A stretch of 64,000 nt of DNA from Erpobdella octoculata (Eukaryota; Annelida; Clitellata; Hirudinida; Erpobdellidae), in contig OZ022243.1 of assembly GCA_963978895.1 (NCBI GenBank), forward strand, positions 3,425,955-3,489,954. Direction: 5' to 3'. Shown piece after piece: positions 1-13,298 of the stretch (position 1 is the stretch's first letter; each line of letters starts with the position of its first letter). The notes below the pieces were generated by a model. It was not told the origin of the DNA, made no database searches, and saw only the letters and a program-made list of their open reading frames with translations. The translations under genes were made by a program, and so were the position numbers.

Positions 1-1068
1 CAGGCATATGATAATGTGCATAATGAAGTGCAGCGTCGTATACTACAGCTAGGCAAAAACGCCTGCTTCATCCAGTGCAATAATCACAGCTTGAATTTAG
101 CAGGTGTCCACTCTGCCTGCCTTACTGCAAACGCTTCTACCTTCTTTGGCACGGTTGAAAGAGTGTTTGTCTTCTTTACAGCATCTACTCACAGATGGGA
201 CATCTTGAAGAATAATGTTACAGTAGCTGTTAAGCGTCTTTCCGATACTCGATGGAATGCAAGATATGATGGTGTTGAATAGTAAATTAGAAAAGATGCA
301 CGGAGCGTAGAGGAACTCCGTGATGGCCAGTCAGAGAACTTGGAGACATGCAGTCGCTCTTGTCTTTTCTGGCCGAAGAGAGAGAGATTTTGTTGTTTTA
401 GAGGCTCATGCTGAAGCTGTTGCGTTTTGTGATTAAATTGATATTTCCATAGAAAGACGAATAAGGAAGAAAAAACGCTTGCTTGGATAAGAGACAGCAG
501 ATATAGGATTGACTATGCAACAGGAAATGCGGATGGAACACTTTGAAGTGATGGATCGACTCACAGCCAAAATTTCCAGACGTACGCAAGAGCTCCGCAA
601 TCTTAACATTAACTTTGGCTTTCTAAAAGCAGCTATCTTCTAGACGTAAATAATGATTCTGCCATGAAGGAGAATGTTAATTGTGTGACAAATACCTATA
701 CAGATGTGAATAGGACTGACTTGCTTCAAGAGATAAAACGATTTCGAAGACATGCACAGAGCTTTTCCGACATAACGGAAGAAGACGTTTCACAGTTCGG
801 ATCTTTGGAGATGCTCCAGTGGATTGTGAGGTGTACTGTTATTGAATGTTTACCAAATCTTACTATTCTTCTTCGCATTTTCCTTATGAATGGTGTCTCC
901 GTGGCAAGTAGCGAACGCAGCTTCTCTAAGCTAAAGCTTATAAAAACCATGACTCAGAAGCGACTTACAAATTTGGATATTTTTTCCATAGAAAAGGAAG
1001 CTGCTGGAAAACTCGATGCTGATGAAATCTTGAAAGATTTTGCAGCCATTAAGGCAAGAAAGATGTGA
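1..1068 (+). pseudogene. hAT transposase remnant (ZMYM1/TTF-type-like), broken
   Basis: Two recognisable blocks lie in one orientation. Positions 16-282 encode a stretch containing CNNHSLNLAGVHSA and LSDTRWNARYD, typical of the RNase-H-like core of hAT transposases related to ZMYM1-like proteins. Positions 664-1068 encode the C-terminal dimerisation region with SVASSERSFSKLKLIK and MTQKRLTNL. Between them the similarity continues in changing frames (around 440-640, RRIRKKKRLL then a Leu-rich helix) with stops at about 280 and 433, so the gene is inactive. The 5' part lies outside the window. Family assignment is from recalled motifs; element decay is seen directly. Confidence 0.85.
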
Positions 1069-1380
1069 TGCTGTATACTCTTTCATTGCGTTCCTGTATA
1101 CTATTCATGCTTACAATACTATGTACTTTGGTTTAATAACTTCTATTTGGTCAGTTCTTAACCAATAAAAGAAGATTCCTTGATTCATATAAAATATTAG
1201 AGGAAATTAGACAATTCGCGTGAAAATGTGTGAACATTGCTTGAAATGTTGCTAAACTTAAAAACGGAGTTACACCTAATTGGTGCTAATGCACAAGCAG
1301 AATAGTTTCGGTAAAGATGCCGAGAAAATTCTTAAAAATTAGGGGCAGCATTTTCCTCCTTTGCCCCTAGTAAAATATTA

Positions 1381-1396
1381 GGTTACTACGCCACTG
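1381..1396 (+). repeat. 3' terminal inverted repeat of the hAT element
   Basis: The sequence ends TACGCCACTG; its reverse complement CAGTGGCGTA is the usual outer end of a hAT element. It lies 313 bp downstream of the transposase stop, so the element probably runs from before base 1 to 1396. The matching 5' end is outside the window, so the target duplication cannot be tested. Confidence 0.65.
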
Positions 1397-1406
1397 TTTT
1401 CTGTGT

Positions 1407-1475
1407 ACAACCAACCAACCAACCGACCGACCGACTGACCGACCGACCGACCGACCGACCGACCAATCAACCAAT
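1407..1475. repeat. (AACC)/(GACC)n tetranucleotide microsatellite
   Basis: About 16 four-base units start as CCAA and change to CCGA, directly after the hAT terminus. Simple repeat; no function visible. Confidence 0.9.
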
Positions 1476-1561
1476 CGATCAAGACTTGCCTTAATTTCGA
1501 GATTTAGAAAAAAATTTAGTTGACAAAACTGCTGAAAAGTTTGAAATAAATAGAAATTAAT

Positions 1562-1730
1562 CTAGCACTTATAATTTATATAGCGCTATTTACGTGGCGT
1601 GCAATAAATAGCGCTCGGTCACCAACAACACTGTTTTCAGTCCACGACGGAAAACAGTGAGTGACGTAGAGTTAATGAGAGAAGGAGGAATTTAAGGGAG
1701 CTCTAGAGAAAAGAGACCAGAATACGAGAA
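1562..1730 (+). repeat. Interspersed repeat copy 1, with internal hairpin
   Basis: Contains ACTGTTTTC and GAAAACAGT flanking AGTCCACGACG, a hairpin-forming core, followed by GAGTGACG. A diverged inverted copy lies at about 57790-57985, sharing the same core, the preceding TTTACGTGG and the purine-rich continuation. It is therefore a dispersed repeat. No coding capacity is seen. Confidence 0.6.
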
Positions 1731-1806
1731 CATGTTACTTAAAGCTCAACAACCTTAAAAAATAATTTAGTATATTTTTTAAGGTTGTTGAGCTTTAAGT
1801 AGCATG
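1731..1806. repeat. Near-perfect palindrome (about 33 bp arms)
   Basis: Left arm CATGTTACTTAAAGCTCAAC continues to AACCTTAAAAAATA; the right arm is its reverse complement with minor changes, and the loop is about 10 bp. Would form a strong cruciform or hairpin. Probably a MITE remnant; no protein is coded. Confidence 0.75.
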
Positions 1807-2360
1807 TTACTTATGTTACCTATAAAGGCAGACCCCCGTTAGGAAATACTAAAACTAAAATATCCATTAAGACTCAATAACCGATTTACTGATTTTTTTC
1901 GCTAACATCTTTCCATTGATGAATGATGGGAAAAATCAGAAAAAAAAAATCAAAAACACGTTGTACCCTAAAAAATTGCTTACATATTGACCGGTTTGTG
2001 TTTTTGACGTTTGAAAACAATTATTCACCTCTTATGTTGGCTTGTCACAATTAAACAAGATTGATCTTTCTTACGAATGTCGCAGATGCTCACAAAAGAT
2101 GCTATAAATTTAGCTTCGAACGACTAGAAGGTTACTTTGGAAAACTTGTCTAAAATCTTGAGTAAAAATTAATTGACAATTTAAAGCCGTTATTTAATTT
2201 TTACGTTATAAATTTGGCAGAACAAATATGTTCTCAAGTTTGATACCTACGGTTACTTTCTTGCTCATAGCGCCTGGCATAAGAGGTGATAAAATGCACA
2301 ACGATTCTGTCAAAACAATTTAAATTTTAAATTTGTTTGATAATAGGAAATTGATAATAG
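1807..2360. other. AT-rich intergenic stretch
   Basis: No ORF, RNA gene or repeat recognised here. Confidence 0.6.
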
Positions 2361-2520
2361 AGGCGGTGGTGGCTAAGCGTAAAACGTTCGCCTGTCGCCT
2401 TGTAGGTCGGCGGTTCGAATCTCACCGGCGTCACCATCGTAGCTCCCTTAAGCAAGGAGTTTACACGCATTGCTCAGGCTGAGTGTCTCGCGGGGTTAAC
2501 TAACTCCTTTCACTAACCTT
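2361..2520 (+). mobile_element. tRNA-derived SINE, copy 1
   Basis: The head resembles a tRNA: box-A-like GTGGCTAAGCG, then 40 bp later box B GGTTCGAATCT inside a GGCGGTTCGAATCTCACCG arm. It lacks a clear acceptor stem and is followed by a non-tRNA body (CTCCCTTAAGCAAGGAGTTT) and an A-rich tail near 2520. The body also occurs at 47370 and the head at 4968 and 28320, which shows it is a repeat and not a cellular tRNA. Confidence 0.75.
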
Positions 2521-2583
2521 AAAAAAAAAGAAGATAATAATAATTCTGAAAATTGTCGTAAAACAAAAAAATAAATGTCGCAG

Positions 2584-2837
2584 GCCAATCTAGCTGGGCG
2601 AAGTACCCCGGCAAAAGTATGCCCGCCTTAGAGCCTGCCAACCGCGAGACTTTAGAGAGCTGCTTGAAACTCTGCATGCTGGTGATGGATTGTACAGTGG
2701 TCAACTATGATAGTACCCTCAGCTCACCTTGCTGGATACAATCCAATGTATTGGCCACACACACTGAAGAAAATCTCGTGGAAGCTTCGACTACCACTTG
2801 TTACATTCTTGATAGAACAGCTCTTTTATCTGGCTAG
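2584..2837 (+). CDS. Apple-like domain terminal exon A (partial gene)
   Basis: A TCGCAG acceptor opens a phase-1 exon of 254 bp encoding 84 residues and a TAG stop. Visible features are GQSSWAKYPGKSM near the start, ESCLKLCM with the CxxxC helix of apple/PAN-like domains, DCTVVNYD, SPCWIQSN and TTCYILDRTAL. It aligns without gaps to exon B at 2957-3210, which has the same length and phase. Upstream exons were not found; the region before it holds a SINE. The product is likely extracellular, but the function is unknown. The exon could be an alternative last exon or a decayed duplicate. Confidence 0.55.
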
Positions 2838-2956
2838 TTAACCATATAGGCCATTTATTAAAAATTGTTTTTATAAAAATTATATTTTAATAATTTAAAA
2901 AAGGGCAACATCTTAATAAAATTATAAACATCAATCTGTTGCGTTTTTTAACACAG

Positions 2957-3210
2957 GTGAAAAGTGTTGGACCAAGAAGCAGGGTTCTCATTATATTGGA
3001 CTGAAACAAATTGTTTTCCCTTCTCTTGAAGTCTGTCTGCTTTACTGCATCGGCATTGAGGTGTGCAACACTGCCGATTTCAATCCACAGACAAGTCCTC
3101 CGTGCTGGATTCAAGTGGCTAAAATCAATTCCACTATAGAAGAGAGCAGTCTCGTTGCCATGGAAACTGTCACCAATTACATTCTGGACAGGAATTGCTT
3201 GTCTCCTTGA
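2957..3210 (+). CDS. Apple-like domain terminal exon B (partial gene)
   Basis: An AACACAG acceptor opens a 254-bp phase-1 exon ending in TGA. It encodes EKCWTKKQGSHYIGL, then SLEVCLLYCIGIEVC, SPPCWIQVAK, an N-glycosylation site (INST) and NYILDRNCLSP. The cysteine pattern (C-x22-C-x3-C-x5-C-x15-C) and the WI motif match exon A. The gap to exon A is only 119 bp, so the two are a local exon duplication. A gene with two alternative 3' ends is the simplest reading; two separate genes would need unseen exons between them. Confidence 0.55.
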
Positions 3211-4250
3211 AGAGCATTCAATTTCTGAATTTAATTCTGTGATTCAACAATAACTCATTTGAAAACAATCGTGGAACAAAAATTATTGAGAAAAATCTAG
3301 TGAAAAAGCATTTGTTATTATTAATTTAAAAATAATGAATAAATACATTGGTTAAGAATATTTAGCACTTTTTGAAATAAACTCATTTGAATTATACCAG
3401 CTTTTCCATTATACTGGTTTTCTAATTAGTAGGTAGTATTGATGATTTACCAAACTATTTTGGTTTAACATTTATAAACGCATAGCAAAAAGTTTCCAAT
3501 TTTTTTATTTAATCTGACTGTGATGGAAAATAAATTTGGGTAAAATTAACTATGTTAGTAACTTTTAAAAATATATTGCAACCCAGCCAACTTCATACAA
3601 ATTCTTAAGTGAAACATCTTTAAACACAAATAAAAGCTAATCAAAAAGTGTATACAAAAATTACCTATTATTTAATTAATTTCAAATATTGATAATTTTG
3701 TTATATATAAACAATAAACAAACTTTTAAACTTTTGCAGATTTAGGTTTTAAAACACCTCTTAAATTTTGCAAAGTCTCTTGTTATTATGACAACAATAA
3801 CAATTAATAATCTATAATAATTAATCTTTACACTCAGATAAAAATTTCATTTAGCCTGAAATTGTTTACAACAATTTTTGTTTACAATTTTGGTTGATCT
3901 AATCTTTAGTGTAATGGTCAAGATAAAAATTCAAAAAAGGTGAAAAAATGTTTTAAGCCAAAAATATCGAAAATAACATTTACAAAAGTGCTGCAAATAT
4001 AATTGAAAAAATAATGTTCAGAAGAAGTTCGTAATAACCCTGAAAATGTCGTTTCCAATTTATGTAAAACTTTGGATTAGCAGTTATATAAAAATTGTAG
4101 AAATGAACAACAACAAATTTAATTTATGTGCATATGATCGTATATTGGAATATCAATTAAAAGTGAATTATAAAGAAAGTTTATCCAATAATCTAAAAAT
4201 AACTCGACTTAGCAACTAAAAAATCAGTTTTACGATGTAAACCAATTAAT
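3211..4250. other. AT-rich intergenic stretch
   Basis: Nothing coding was seen. The last 150 bp (4080-4230) resembles 11240-11380 and 13790-13920, which are the 3' flanks of the other fibrinogen-gene copies, so the tandem duplication unit includes this flank. Confidence 0.6.
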
Positions 4251-6774
<2,524 letters not shown>

Positions 6775-7130
6775 AATTTAATTTTACTAATTATTATTTT
6801 AAATGTGTAAAAAGTAGGTACAAAACAATACAAATAATAATTTAGCTTATATTGAACAATACTTCTCTACCAAACGTCGGACTGACGTGCGTCAATAAAC
6901 AAGATGGAGACTCTTTGTTACTTGGATTCCTTTACGGTGCAGGTTGGTATTGTTATGCTAAGTGAAAAACCGCATTTAAAACGTTTCTTTTGGCAATCTG
7001 ATTGAAAAAAAAGTAATTTGTTAGTAATTTATGACATTATTGCCTGCTCAAAATGCTCTTGTACGAAGACAAGTTTTTAAGAAAGTCATGGTAATGATGA
7101 TAATAACAAAAATAATAAATTATTAATAAA
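6775..7130. other. Upstream flank of fibrinogen-domain copy 1
   Basis: AT-rich. It should contain the promoter of the minus-strand gene, but I see no confident TATA box or other element. Confidence 0.5.
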
Positions 7131-7214
7131 CTAGAATAGCCCGTCAAAAATGACGGATTTTTAAAATTTCTTTATTATATATTATCTTTCGTTTTAAAAA
7201 TTGTTAAGTACTTG

Positions 7215-8718
7215 CAGCCCCGCAACTAGACGTCATGCTCTGGGGGGCGAGCTATCTCTAAAGGAGGGCGAAAAATAAAAATGGCCAAAAAACCACTAAA
7301 ATTATATCGGGAGTTAAAAAGACAATGTAAATATTATATGTAAAACCAAGGTGCGTCAGCAACACCCATACTGTTTATTATTTTTATGACTTCATTTTGG
7401 ATTTGCTGGAATAGTTTATAAAAATAAAATGACAAAAAGTGCAATAAATAAAAATAATCAATATTTATCGTAAATCTTTGCATTACAGAATTAATTTTCT
7501 GTTTTGTTTTTAATTTAAACACAATCTGTAATTTTATATAGGTACACTTCAAGCTTCTATTCTGATATTTTAGGTTTTTGAGGTTGGATAGGCCAACTAG
7601 TTGGCCCCTCTGAAGTGGTTTAACATGTATGGATAAACTACTTCCGGATAGCCCCCTCTCCCGGTCATCAGCTATCAGTTTTTATACAGAAAAAATAAAA
7701 AAGTGGCTTTGAAAATATTTTGAAAAAGCAGCTCCGACTAAACCCCCGGTCATCAGTTTTTTGGAGGAAAAATTAAAGAAAGGCTTTAAAAAGTTTTAGA
7801 TTTTTTTTTCAAATATAAGTGGGCCGTGAGAAAAAGTTGCATCCCAAGGTTTTGCTGAGATGTTTGCAGTGATGCGTTAATAAGTTAACCGTATACAATA
7901 CACTATATTGCAGATGTGTTGATAGATACCCAACATTCCCAATTTTGTGAGTATTCCTGAATACGCTGCTTTAGCCAGCTATGTACCAGAATAACGGTTT
8001 ACAGGCTTATAAAGTTCAAAAAGGTACATGTCTTAGAATTTTTCAGAGGGCAAAATTCCTGCCTTATCGAGCTATGAACTTGTACACAGGTTCGAAAAAA
8101 TAGGTACGTATCTTAGAATTTGGGAGGGGGGGGCGAAATCTGCTGCCTTATCCAGTTATGAACTTGTATAATGGTTAACAGGTTTGAAAAAGTAGGTACA
8201 TATCATAGAATTTGGGAGGGAGGGCGAAATCCGCTGCCTTATCCAGTTATGAACTTTTATAACAGTTTACAGGTTTATAAAGTTCGAAAAAGTAGGTACA
8301 TATCTTAGAAGGGGGGGGGCAAAATACGCTGTTTTATCCAGCTACATAACAGGTTTATAAAGTTCAAAAAAGTACATGTCTTAGAATTTTTCAGGGGGAG
8401 CGAAATCCGCTGCCTTATTATCGAGCTATGAACTTGTATACAGGTTCGAAAAAATAGGTACATATCTTGAATTTGGGGGGGCGAAATCCGCTGCCTTATC
8501 CAGTTATGAACTTTTATAACGGTTAACAGGTTTATAAAGTTCGAAAAAGTCAGAATTGGAGGGGCGAAATACGCTGTTTTATTCAGCTATTTACTTGTGT
8601 AACGGTTAACAGGTTTATAAATTTCAAAAAACTACATATCTTAAAATTTTCCAGGGGGGGCGAAATATCTTATAGGGGGGGCTTTGCCCCCCCTCGCCCC
8701 CCCGTAGTTGCGGGCCTG
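7215..8718. mobile_element. Non-autonomous hAT element with internal minisatellite
   Basis: The ends are CAGCCCCGCAACTA and, inverted on the right, CAGGCCCGCAACTA. They are flanked by an 8-bp near-duplicate: AGTACTTG at 7207-7214 and AGTACTTA at 8719-8726. Size is 1504 bp with no transposase frame. From about 7960 to 8660 there are about eight copies of an 80-100 bp unit (GGCGAAATCCGCTGCCTTAT, then CAGTTATGAACTTGTATAAC). It splits the surrounding Helitron-like sequence. Confidence 0.8.
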
Positions 8719-8937
8719 AGTACTTAAAACTTTCAATGTTATTTTTCATTTTAGGATTCTCAGTTGATTTTAGGCACACTTGACCGTGTGGTTGTTTTGT
8801 CACAAATTTGTCACCTCTTTTGATCTTTAGGACTGACAGTGCATAATTGCGTGATAACATTTAATAAACGCCTGGGCGCACTCATTTTATCAACTGCTGA
8901 CTGCTGACTACCGCGCCGCGCGTTATGCGATATTGCT

Positions 8938-9006
8938 AACATACATACATACATACATACATACATACATACATACATACATACATACATACATACATAC
9001 ATACAG
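8938..9006. repeat. (CATA)n microsatellite
   Basis: About 17 uninterrupted tetranucleotide units. The same motif forms the 5' part of the Helitrons in this window. Confidence 0.95.
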
Positions 9007-9519
9007 ACATAGGAAATTATGTATATTAATGAACAACAAATAACAACAAAATAAACGTCTTCTCACCATAAAACTAGTTTCTTTAGAAATATTTTTCGTC
9101 TTGTTTTATATAAGTTTCTGTTTCATACTGTTTCATATAAGTTTTTGTTTTTATATAAATACCTTTTTTTCAAAAAAAAACATTATAACACAAAACTCAA
9201 ATGAAACAGAAATAGAATATTTTATTAGAACTGAAAAAAAATCAAAACTGACATTTGCATATACAGAGCAGAAAAACAACCTGTTAAAAAACATAATTAC
9301 AAATTTGTGGCAAAACAACCACACGTTCAAGTGTGCCTAAAATCAACTGAGAGTTCTAAAATGAAAAATAACATTGAAAGTTTCAAGTACTTAACAATTT
9401 TTAAAACGAAGGATTATGATTAAATTAGCAGAAAATGCTGCGCATGCGTCACAAATTTGAATCATTATCAGAAACTGCAAACTAAAAGTCAAATTTTTTT
9501 ACTTTTTTGTGCTGTCATG

Positions 9520-9905
9520 TTTTAGAATCGTTGACCAACAAAAATGTTCTTATACCTATTTTCATTGGAACAGCATTTCTTTCTCTAACAATGTGACTCC
9601 TTCAACCAAAATCTAAACGTACCGACAAGTTGGTTGAGTGCGTGATCTATTGAAACAAACAAAAAACATTGTTCCGTTTCGCATGCAACATGGATATTAA
9701 AGCAATTGTCGTGTTATGGAATCGTTGATCCAAAAATGATTGTTCTTATATTTAATTTCAATGAAACGACCTTTTGTTTTCGCTGACAAAGTGACTCCTT
9801 AAAACGAAATCTACATGTACCTACAAGTTGGTTGAGTACATGAACGACTGAAACAAATTTGTTTTTCCATTTTGCATGTAATGTGGAGACTAAATATTTG
9901 ATCGC
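9520..9905 (+). repeat. Tandem duplication, two units of about 190 bp
   Basis: Unit 1 (9520-9705) and unit 2 (9706-9905) share the order ATCGTTGA, ATGTTCTTATA, GTGACTCCTT, AAGTTGGTTGAGT, GAAACAAA and GCATG. They are strongly diverged (I estimate about three-quarters identity). No ORF is kept. Confidence 0.6.
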
Positions 9906-10879
9906 AGCAACTGCGTCGAAGGCAAAAACTTGCTAGTTCTTTTTGATTTGCCTTTTGAGCCTCTCATAAATAAAAGCGCGGTCAGTGCGCAATCATTGAG
10001 ATTTTAGGAGTGTAAAAGAAATCGCCGCACGCTTTTTTAGCATTTCATATGTGTTTTTTAAAACATGTAATAAAAGCGTGTTTTTATTTTCGAAATCATT
10101 TATCAATTTCTACTTTTTAGATTTTTTAAGTTTATGAATCTTCAATTTTTAATTCTTTATATCACTTCATGATTGATATTACTATTAAGTTAATCATTAA
10201 TTTTGAAATTTAATATGATTGATTAATTGATTGGTTAATTATCAAGAAGGTCGGCTTTACCGAATCGGTTTTTTTGAAAACCTTTGTCAGCGAAGTATAT
10301 CGCGTGTACTAATTTAAAGTTAAATAAAATGAATTTGAATATAATATTGTTAATGTATCCCGAATAAGACTATATTCTGAATTTCATACTGGGAAGTGGA
10401 TCAAAATGTGATTACAAACTTTGTCTCGGAACTTAACGGACATGTGAAGCTATAGAAAAGTTCATTTACAAATGTAAAAAAATACTATTTAGAAAGTTAT
10501 AAAATTTCACAGTATCTTATTGTAAAAATATTGTCTCGGTGAATAATAAATAAAAGATGTTTAGAGCTACTATGACGATAAAAGTTTTTGTTGTCATTAT
10601 CAATATGCTTCTATAAATTGTTCATTTAATAAGTTTTGCATTTTAAATTTTTGATATTTTCTTCTGTTAAATTAAATTAAAAAATTTTAAAGTGGGCAAA
10701 TTTCATAATGATCTTCCGAACTTTATGATTTCCAAGGACATTCCATGGAAATCCGAACAGGTGAAAATTAATAAAAACATGGAAAAAATGGAACTAGTAA
10801 TTTTGAATGTCTTGCTTAAAAAAAACATTACACCAATCTATTTGTTTTCTAAATTTGGCAATAGGCGATAAAACGATAC
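9906..10879. other. AT-rich stretch, possible Helitron interior
   Basis: No coding content recognised. It is bounded on the right by a Helitron-type 3' end, so part of it may be Helitron interior; the 5' end was not found. Confidence 0.4.
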
Positions 10880-10920
10880 AAAACCTCTAAAAACCCCGGG
10901 CAACGCCGGGTACTCCGCTA
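10880..10920 (+). mobile_element. Helitron 3' terminus
   Basis: CTCTAAAAACCCCGGGCAAC continues as GCCGGGTACTCCGCTAA before T. The CCCGG/CCGGG stem with a GCAACG loop, then CTAA, matches the family ending complete at 52122. Confidence 0.7.
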
Positions 10921-11502
10921 ATTAATAATATGACGTAACGTCATTGACGTTAAATGAACAAAACAAAAAAATTTATTAAAAAATCTCACCTTTAAAAAAA
11001 TGTGTTGTATTTCTCAAAAACTATTTGAAACAATTACATTAATTTTTCAAATTTACATAATTTCAATCTTTACAATCAGATAAACGTTTTGAACCACCAA
11101 ATGTTTTTCTGACAATTTTGTATAACTTTCTTCAAATTATTTAATACAGTTCAAAATAATTGTCAATGCAAAAAAATTAAAGTCCACATTAAAAACATGA
11201 AAATCCTGTTAAAATTCAAAACAAAACTGTGAAAGAGCAGTGAAAATAATAAAGTGCAAATGAACAGCAACAAATTTTATTTATAGGCATATGATTGTGC
11301 GTAAAAATATGAATGACAAGTGAATAATAACAAATGGTTTTTGCAAATATGATAAATTAACTCAACTTTTTCAACTGCCTTCCATGTTTCCGGCGAAAAA
11401 CTGAAATTGAAAAAAAATTATAAAAGCAGACAATTTGTCAACTTTTAAGCATTAATATAAAAAAAACCTATAAAAACAGTTTTATGAAATCGATCAGTAA
11501 CT
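10921..11502. other. AT-rich stretch, 3' flank of the fibrinogen pseudogene
   Basis: Positions 11180-11400 are a diverged copy of 13735-13965 (AACAGTGAAAATAA, ATGAACAGCAACAAATT, GCATATGATCGTG). No gene of its own. Confidence 0.6.
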
Positions 11503-13298
11503 TCACTTCCTGGAAATGACATGACTTCATTGATTCAAAAAAACCGGTGAAACTCAGCCACACTGTGCCTGCAGTCCGTGGGCATGTAGCGGTTGGGTAG
11601 TAAACAGCATTCAGTAGGCATATGCATGGCAGTTGGTGTACCACCAGGCTCCTGGGTAGAGAGATGCACAGTTCTTGCTGGCGTCTATATCGTTGTCATT
11701 ATCGTATGTAGAAAACTTCATTCCATTGTGATGCCACATTGAATCGCCTTCGAAAACAAAACATTTATTTTATTACTATAAAGGTAATCCTTAAAAATAG
11801 CTACTTTTTAAAAGTATTAACCGGTATTCTGCTAAATTTGAAAAAAAAACAGTCGACAGCAAATACAACACCACTGCCAACTGCCAAATCTTTCAAATCT
11901 TTCAACTTTTTAAATCTTTCAAACTTAACAAACTGCCAACTGCCAAATCTTTCAAATCTTTCAAATCTTTCAACTTTTTAAATCTTTCAAACTTAACAAA
12001 CTGCCAACTGCCAACTGCCAAATCTCTCAAATCTTTCAACTTTTTAAATTTTTCAAACTTAACAAACTGCCAACTGCCAAATCTTTCATATCTTTCAACT
12101 TTTTTAAATCTTTCAAACATAACAAACTGACAACTGCCAAATCTTTCAACTTTTTTAAATCTTTCAAACTTAACAAACTGCTAACTGCCAAATCTTTCAA
12201 ATCTTTCAACTTTTTTAAATCTTTCAAACTTAAACTGCCAACTGCCAAATCTTTCAACTTTTTTAAATCTTTCAAACTTAACAAACTGCCAACTGCCAAA
12301 TCTTTCAAATCTTTCAACTTTTTTAAATCTTTCAAACTTAACAAACTGCCAACTGCCAAATCTTTCAAATCTTTCAATTTTTTAAAATCTTTCAAACTTA
12401 ACAAACTGCCAACTGCCAAATCTTTCAAATCTTTCAACTTTTTTAAATCTTTCAAACTTAAACTGCTAACTGACAAATCTTTCAAATCTTTCTTCTTTTT
12501 TAAATCTTTCAAACTTAACAAACTGCCAACTGCCGAATCTTTCAAATCTTTCAAATTTTTTAAATCTTTCAAACTTAACAAACTGCCAAATCTTTCAAAT
12601 CTTTTAACTTTTTTAAATCTTTCAAACTTAACATAGTAACATCCAGATAGCTGTTTATCAGTCACCATAATCACTGTTAGTTATATAATTATATTTATTC
12701 ATTGGGTTTTATATCACATTGAACCGTTTATATTAAAATATTTAGCAAATTAATTTTTAAACCAGCAGTTCCAGAATATCCAGATATTGTCAACGTTCAT
12801 TTAAAGGTAGCCGTGCCAACGGAGAAATTTTGATACTCTGCAAAAGCACTTGCTTTACTAAAAGAAACCGGTTTTATTCTAAAAATGTAACTTCGCTTGC
12901 TTGTCAAACTGTTTAGGAGGTTATTGCTTCCATTAAATTAATTAAAGTTCCATTTTATTATCAAATTATTATTTTTTATACAAAATTTGAATAAGTATGA
13001 TGTACTACCAAGCCAGTATTCGCCTTTTATATTTCCAAATCCCGTTGCGTAATCTTTCTAATTCCTGTAAAAATCTATCGCTCCATCCATCCGTTTTCGA
13101 ATAACCTAAATTTAACATTGGACAAATTGCATAATGATATACATTTCTTAAAGTATCAAATAAATTTTTTAACCATGTATTAAGTTCCATTTTTTAAAAT
13201 ATAACAGTAGACTGGATAGGTATGATTATTTATTTTCACCCAATACACTCCACTGACTTCTGGCTCATTTTCTGAAATGTCATTGAAGTCTTCATATT
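11503..13298 (-). pseudogene. PAN/fibrinogen-domain pseudogene (exons 3-6 only)
   Basis: Remnants of four exons sit at 13298-13174, 13105-13009, 12927-12763 and 11747-11503, with spacing and phases as in the intact copies on either side. Damage is clear. Exon 3 has a TAA where the intact copies read Lys (before TACATG) and lost the first cysteine of DCNDIPG (now Phe). Exon 5 has TGA instead of TAC in the sheet leading to LTISGYSG and lost its ACAG acceptor. Exon 6 has a 2-bp insertion and an 8-bp deletion. The signal/apple exon 1 and exon 2 are absent upstream. A satellite fills the intron between exons 5 and 6. Confidence 0.9.
11875..12640. repeat. Minisatellite of about 57-60 bp units in pseudogene intron
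   Basis: About 13 copies, alternating AAATCTTTCAA blocks, CTTTTTTAAATC, AACTTAACAAACTGCC and AACTGCC; units differ by small losses of AAATCTTTCAA blocks. On the minus strand it leaves a 212-residue frame (12674-12036) of repeating LAVGSLLSLKDLKKLKDLKD. Because it lies inside an intron of a dead gene and has no start context, the frame is most likely a by-product of a unit length that is a multiple of three. Confidence 0.9.

Larger units (their letters stand above)
7131..9423 (-). mobile_element. Helitron-like 3' end and body, interrupted and partly inverted
   Basis: Read on the minus strand, the left edge ends in a perfect hairpin (CCGTCA, TTTT loop, TGACGG) followed by GCTATTCTAG and T. This is the Helitron 3' terminus (hairpin then CTRR, before a host T). 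The body is split by the hAT insertion at 7215-8718. A (CATA)n tract follows at 8938, and an inverted copy of 8727-8816 sits at 9299-9392. The 5' TC end was not identified, so the right boundary is approximate. Confidence 0.5.

Noticed and set aside
2385..2440. Apparent tRNA gene
   Set aside because: Good box B but no proper acceptor stem; the same head recurs with a common non-tRNA body at other sites, so it is a SINE.
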